From Idiomarina sp. PL1-037 (GTDB lineage Bacteria > Pseudomonadota > Gammaproteobacteria > Enterobacterales > Alteromonadaceae), in contig NZ_CP139873.1 in assembly GCF_034422975.1 (NCBI RefSeq), positions 1,302,001 through 1,366,000 of the forward strand: a stretch of DNA of 64,000 nucleotides, read 5' to 3'. Positions 61,743 through 64,000 of the stretch are shown one piece after another (within the stretch, counting starts at the first letter, position 1; the number at the start of each line of letters is the position of its first letter). Made by a program: the position numbers and the translations under genes. The notes beneath the pieces were generated by a model. That model did no database searches. It saw only the letters and a program-made list of their open reading frames with translations, and was not told the origin of the DNA.

Positions 61743-62111
61743 ATGACTCATAAACGTGATAAAGTTTATGTCCGTTTCAACCAGGGTTCGCGTACCGGAG
61801 GTTCATCCTCCGGTAATTGGCTCAGCCGTTTGCTGGGCCTTTTTTTGTTATTGGTTCTGATAGGCCTTGGACTGGCTTTTGGCATGGTCATCGCCGCCGT
61901 TTTATTTGTGCTGATGATTCCGGTTATGTGGCGTCAACGGCATACTATTAAACAGGTCTGGCGCATGCGTAAACAAGCGAAACAGCATTATCAGGAGCAA
62001 CAGCGGCAGCATCAAAAACAGCAAGAACATTATGAAAATAATAAGGAAGACCGTGGATCGGTTATTGATGGAGAGTACGAAGTCAAAGAAGATCAGGATA
62101 AAAAACCATAG
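61743..62111 (+). CDS. Small membrane protein with Gln-rich tail, unknown
   Basis: I do not recognise a named family. The 122-residue protein has a Ser/Gly-rich N-terminus (about 1-28), two close membrane segments (about 30-63), then a basic and glutamine-rich coiled-coil-like stretch (about 68-100) and a closing SVIDGEYEVKED. Short I-D/E-G-E-Y motifs near the C-terminus occur in other small bacterial membrane proteins. The ribosome site is TTAGGAGC. It is 22 bases upstream of the glycosyltransferase gene and may be cotranscribed. Confidence 0.75.
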   Translation: MTHKRDKVYVRFNQGSRTGGSSSGNWLSRLLGLFLLLVLIGLGLAFGMVIAAVLFVLMIPVMWRQRHTIKQVWRMRKQAKQHYQEQQRQHQKQQEHYENNKEDRGSVIDGEYEVKEDQDKKP

Positions 62112-62132
62112 AAACAAAGGTCCAGAGCTGGA

Positions 62133-63176
62133 ATGAAGAAACCTTATATTGTTATTCCGGCGCTGGATCCCGACCAGCACTTGCTGGAGCTTATTGATAG
62201 AATTACTACTGAAGATCCAGAATGGAGTCACTATCTGGGTATTATCGTTGTTGATGACGGTAGTCGCTTCTCCGACGTTTTTGAGCAACTGGCTGATCGC
62301 CATCGCGTTCATGTTTTAAGCCATGAGCAAAATAAGGGAAAAGGCGCGGCGTTGCGCACGGCATTTGACTGGATCATCAAGCAACGTGATGAACGTTGTT
62401 CTGGTGCCGTTACAGCTGATGCAGACGGTCAGCATTTGGCGAAAGACATTCTTGCTATCTGTACTTGCCTAAAAGGTTACCCGGATAAGCTATGGCTGGG
62501 TAGCCGCACTTTTGATGAAAAAGACATTCCTTTCCGCTCCAGGCTCGGTAATAAATTTACCCGGGTTATTTTTCGGCTGGTAACGGGGCAGGACATTAAA
62601 GATACCCAAACAGGATTACGCGGAATACCTTTGGGCTTTCTTGAACACTTAGTCCATTTTACCAGTTCCGGTTATGAGTTTGAGCTGGAAATGCTGCTTT
62701 CAGCTAAGCGCTGCGGCTATCGGATAAATTCTCAGGAAATAACCACGGTTTATGAAGAGGGTAATGAAACAAGTCATTACCGACCAGTAATCGACTCGAT
62801 AAAAATCTACCAAAAGTTTTTAAAGTTTGCCAGTATCGGCATTCTGTCTGCCGGCTTGGATTATTCGATTTTTGCGACAGCTTACTTTTTCTCCGGTCAG
62901 GTGTTGGAATCTATTGTTCTGGCTCGAGTTATATCTGGGGTATTCAATTTTTCTCTGAATCGCCAATGGGTATTCAAACAAGGGGCTCATGTTGCCTGGG
63001 ATGCAACTAAATACAGTTGTCTCGCCGTTGTCTTAGTGGCTGCTAATTACGGCCTTACGGAGGCGTTCCGCTACCTTGGTGTTACGCCTTTTATTGGTAA
63101 GCCATTAGCGGAAGGTTTAGTTTTCTTGTTGAGCTACGGTGGACAAAAGAGGTTAGTTTTTAAAAAAGCGGCCTAA
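62133..63176 (+). CDS. Glycosyltransferase family 2 - GtrA fusion protein
   Basis: The 347-residue protein joins two domains. The first (about residues 1-220) is a GT2 polyprenol-phosphate sugar transferase with IPALDPDQHL, VVDDGSRF, NKGKGAALRTAFDW and the metal-binding TADADGQH. The second (about 228-345) is a four-helix GtrA domain (FLKFASIGILSAGLDYSIF, FNFSLNRQWVFK), thought to flip the lipid-linked sugar. It probably loads a sugar onto a polyprenol carrier and moves it to the periplasm for surface glycan modification. Its substrate is unknown. A terminator follows. Confidence 0.92.
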   Translation: MKKPYIVIPALDPDQHLLELIDRITTEDPEWSHYLGIIVVDDGSRFSDVFEQLADRHRVHVLSHEQNKGKGAALRTAFDWIIKQRDERCSGAVTADADGQHLAKDILAICTCLKGYPDKLWLGSRTFDEKDIPFRSRLGNKFTRVIFRLVTGQDIKDTQTGLRGIPLGFLEHLVHFTSSGYEFELEMLLSAKRCGYRINSQEITTVYEEGNETSHYRPVIDSIKIYQKFLKFASIGILSAGLDYSIFATAYFFSGQVLESIVLARVISGVFNFSLNRQWVFKQGAHVAWDATKYSCLAVVLVAANYGLTEAFRYLGVTPFIGKPLAEGLVFLLSYGGQKRLVFKKAA

Positions 63177-63190
63177 TAAGCCGTCGTTTT

Positions 63191-63225
63191 AAAAAAAAAA
63201 CCCGGAGTTAAGCTCCGGGTTTTTT
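63191..63225. terminator. Bidirectional terminator between the GT2-GtrA and efflux genes
   Basis: CCCGGAG-TTAAG-CTCCGGG is a 7-base-pair stem with ten A residues on the left and six T residues on the right, serving both converging genes. Confidence 0.93.
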
Positions 63226-63239
63226 GTGTCTGCTATCTG

Positions 63240-64000
63240 TTATTCTTCCGTTTGTTTCGGCGGGAATATTCGCCGTACAACATAGAAGAATAACGGTACG
63301 AAGAAGATCGCCAGTACAGTACCGCCAATCATTCCGCCTATAACACTGGTACCAATGGCATTACGGCTTGCAGCGCCAGCACCATCGCTTAGCGCCAGAG
63401 GCATAACACCAAAGACAAAGGCTAAGGACGTCATAAGAATAGGGCGCAGACGTAAGCGCACGGCTTCCAGCGTGGCTTCCAGTAGTTCTTTACCCTGAGC
63501 CTGCAAGTCTTTCGCAAATTCAACGATTAGTATGGCATTCCTTGCCGACACCCCAACGGTTGTCAACAGACCTACCTGGAAGTAAACATCGTTAGAGATA
63601 CCGCGAAGCATGACAGCAACGACTGCACCCAGAATACCCAAGGGGACAACCAGCATGACTGAAAATGGTATTGACCAGCTTTCGTACAGGGCTGCCAGGA
63701 ACAGGAACACAACAATCAGCGATACGCTATAAAGAATAGGCGCAAAATCACCAGATTGACGCTCTTGTAAAGAAATACCAGTCCATTCGAAACCAATTCC
63801 CGGAGGAAGCTTCGCAATCATCTTTTCCATTTCAATCATGGCTTCGCCGGTACTGACTCCTGGGGCTGCCTGCCCCTGGATTTCCATTGCAGAAACACCG
63901 TTATAGCTTTCGACTCGCTGGGCACCATAGGTCCACTCCCAACTCGAGAATGAGCTAAATGGCACCATGTCGCCCTGATTGTTTTTGACATACCATTCGT
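63240..64000 (-). CDS. RND efflux pump permease, AcrB/MexB type (5' part outside window)
   Basis: Only the C-terminal 253 codons are seen; the frame stays open at the window edge. The sequence starts in the porter domain (EWYVKNNQGDMVPFSSF, like AcrB), continues with four to five membrane helices and includes QVGLLTTVGVSARNAILIVE and MTSLAFVFGVMPLALSDGAG, the HAE1-family motifs of the proton-relay half. Such pumps expel hydrophobic drugs through an outer-membrane channel with a periplasmic adaptor; those genes would lie upstream outside the window. Confidence 0.96.
   Translation of the reverse strand, partial: EWYVKNNQGDMVPFSSFSSWEWTYGAQRVESYNGVSAMEIQGQAAPGVSTGEAMIEMEKMIAKLPPGIGFEWTGISLQERQSGDFAPILYSVSLIVVFLFLAALYESWSIPFSVMLVVPLGILGAVVAVMLRGISNDVYFQVGLLTTVGVSARNAILIVEFAKDLQAQGKELLEATLEAVRLRLRPILMTSLAFVFGVMPLALSDGAGAASRNAIGTSVIGGMIGGTVLAIFFVPLFFYVVRRIFPPKQTEE

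Noticed and set aside
63191..63200. Run of ten A residues
   Set aside because: It is the reverse-strand T-run of the bidirectional terminator, not a separate feature.
1..64000. tRNA, rRNA, CRISPR array, insertion sequence or prophage
   Set aside because: I looked for clover-leaf-like T-loop motifs, regularly spaced repeats, transposase or integrase motifs and found none I could support.

Overview
The window looks like chromosomal core sequence of a marine gammaproteobacterium of the Alteromonadales, most probably Idiomarina or a close relative. The reasons are the conserved E. coli-like blocks (ftsB-ispD-ispF-truD-surE-pcm-nlpD-rpoS-mutS; sapABCDF-pspF-pspABC-ycjX-ycjF-tyrR), the moderate G+C content, and a strong bias to peptide and amino-acid use (two gamma-glutamyltransferases, S9 and M28 exported peptidases, PutP, and a full phenylalanine/tyrosine degradation route). 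The genus is an inference from gene content, not from a database match. I saw no tRNA, rRNA, CRISPR array, insertion sequence, prophage or integrase. Genes are densely packed and no gap without a gene exceeds 300 bases; the longest are about 240 bases (thiC leader) and about 190 bases (psp and hpd control regions).

Layout. 1-1.7 kb: 5' part of thiC on the minus strand behind a TPP riboswitch. 1.7-4.7 kb: a minus-strand nitrite-reduction operon, cytochrome c - nirK - nirV - senC, with a probable NsrR operator at its head. 4.8-6.3 kb: an unknown periplasmic protein divergent from a PiuC-type dioxygenase, with a candidate Fur box between. 6.3-11.2 kb: small genes (RcsF-like lipoprotein, MAPEG, DUF2007, DksA-type zinc finger), an MHYT-PAS-GGDEF-EAL protein and a TauE/SafE exporter. 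11.3-17.9 kb: ftsB to rpoS on the plus strand, mostly with overlapping stop and start codons. 17.9-24.7 kb: mutS (minus), pncC, recA with a LexA box, dgt (minus), rssA-like patatin. 24.8-28.1 kb: ggt and putP (minus). 28.1-38.4 kb: sapABCDF-pspF (minus) divergent from pspABC-ycjX-ycjF (plus), with a sigma-54 promoter between. 38.5-46.7 kb: methionine gamma-lyase, phhA, phhB, tyrR, then hpd-hmgA-fahA-maiA behind two TyrR boxes. 46.7-53.2 kb: S9 peptidase, rhombosortase, second ggt, small lipoprotein, HIT protein, HspQ, PilZ protein. 53.2-59.4 kb: metG, apbC, dcd, YvcK-type protein, SelO. 59.5-64 kb: DUF192 protein, M28 peptidase, small membrane protein, glycosyltransferase-GtrA fusion, and the C-terminal part of an AcrB-type efflux pump.

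How the parts fit. Exported peptidases and gamma-glutamyltransferases would release amino acids; PutP imports proline; phhA/phhB convert phenylalanine to tyrosine, and after a transamination not encoded here, hpd-hmgA-maiA-fahA carry it to fumarate and acetoacetate under TyrR. The nirK operon would reduce nitrite to nitric oxide with a dedicated cytochrome and copper chaperone, and NsrR would sense the product. Envelope stress is covered by Psp, an RcsF-like lipoprotein, NlpD and RpoS.

I did not find a wholly unknown multi-gene system. The items most worth a second look are: the 11-base inverted repeat flanking the TPP riboswitch; the NsrR site plus an AniA-type NirK whose usual type 1 copper methionine position is glutamine; the two TyrR boxes exactly 60 bases apart; the uncharacterised His-rich periplasmic protein beside a candidate Fur box; the RcsF-like protein; and the ggt start codon buried in a hairpin.
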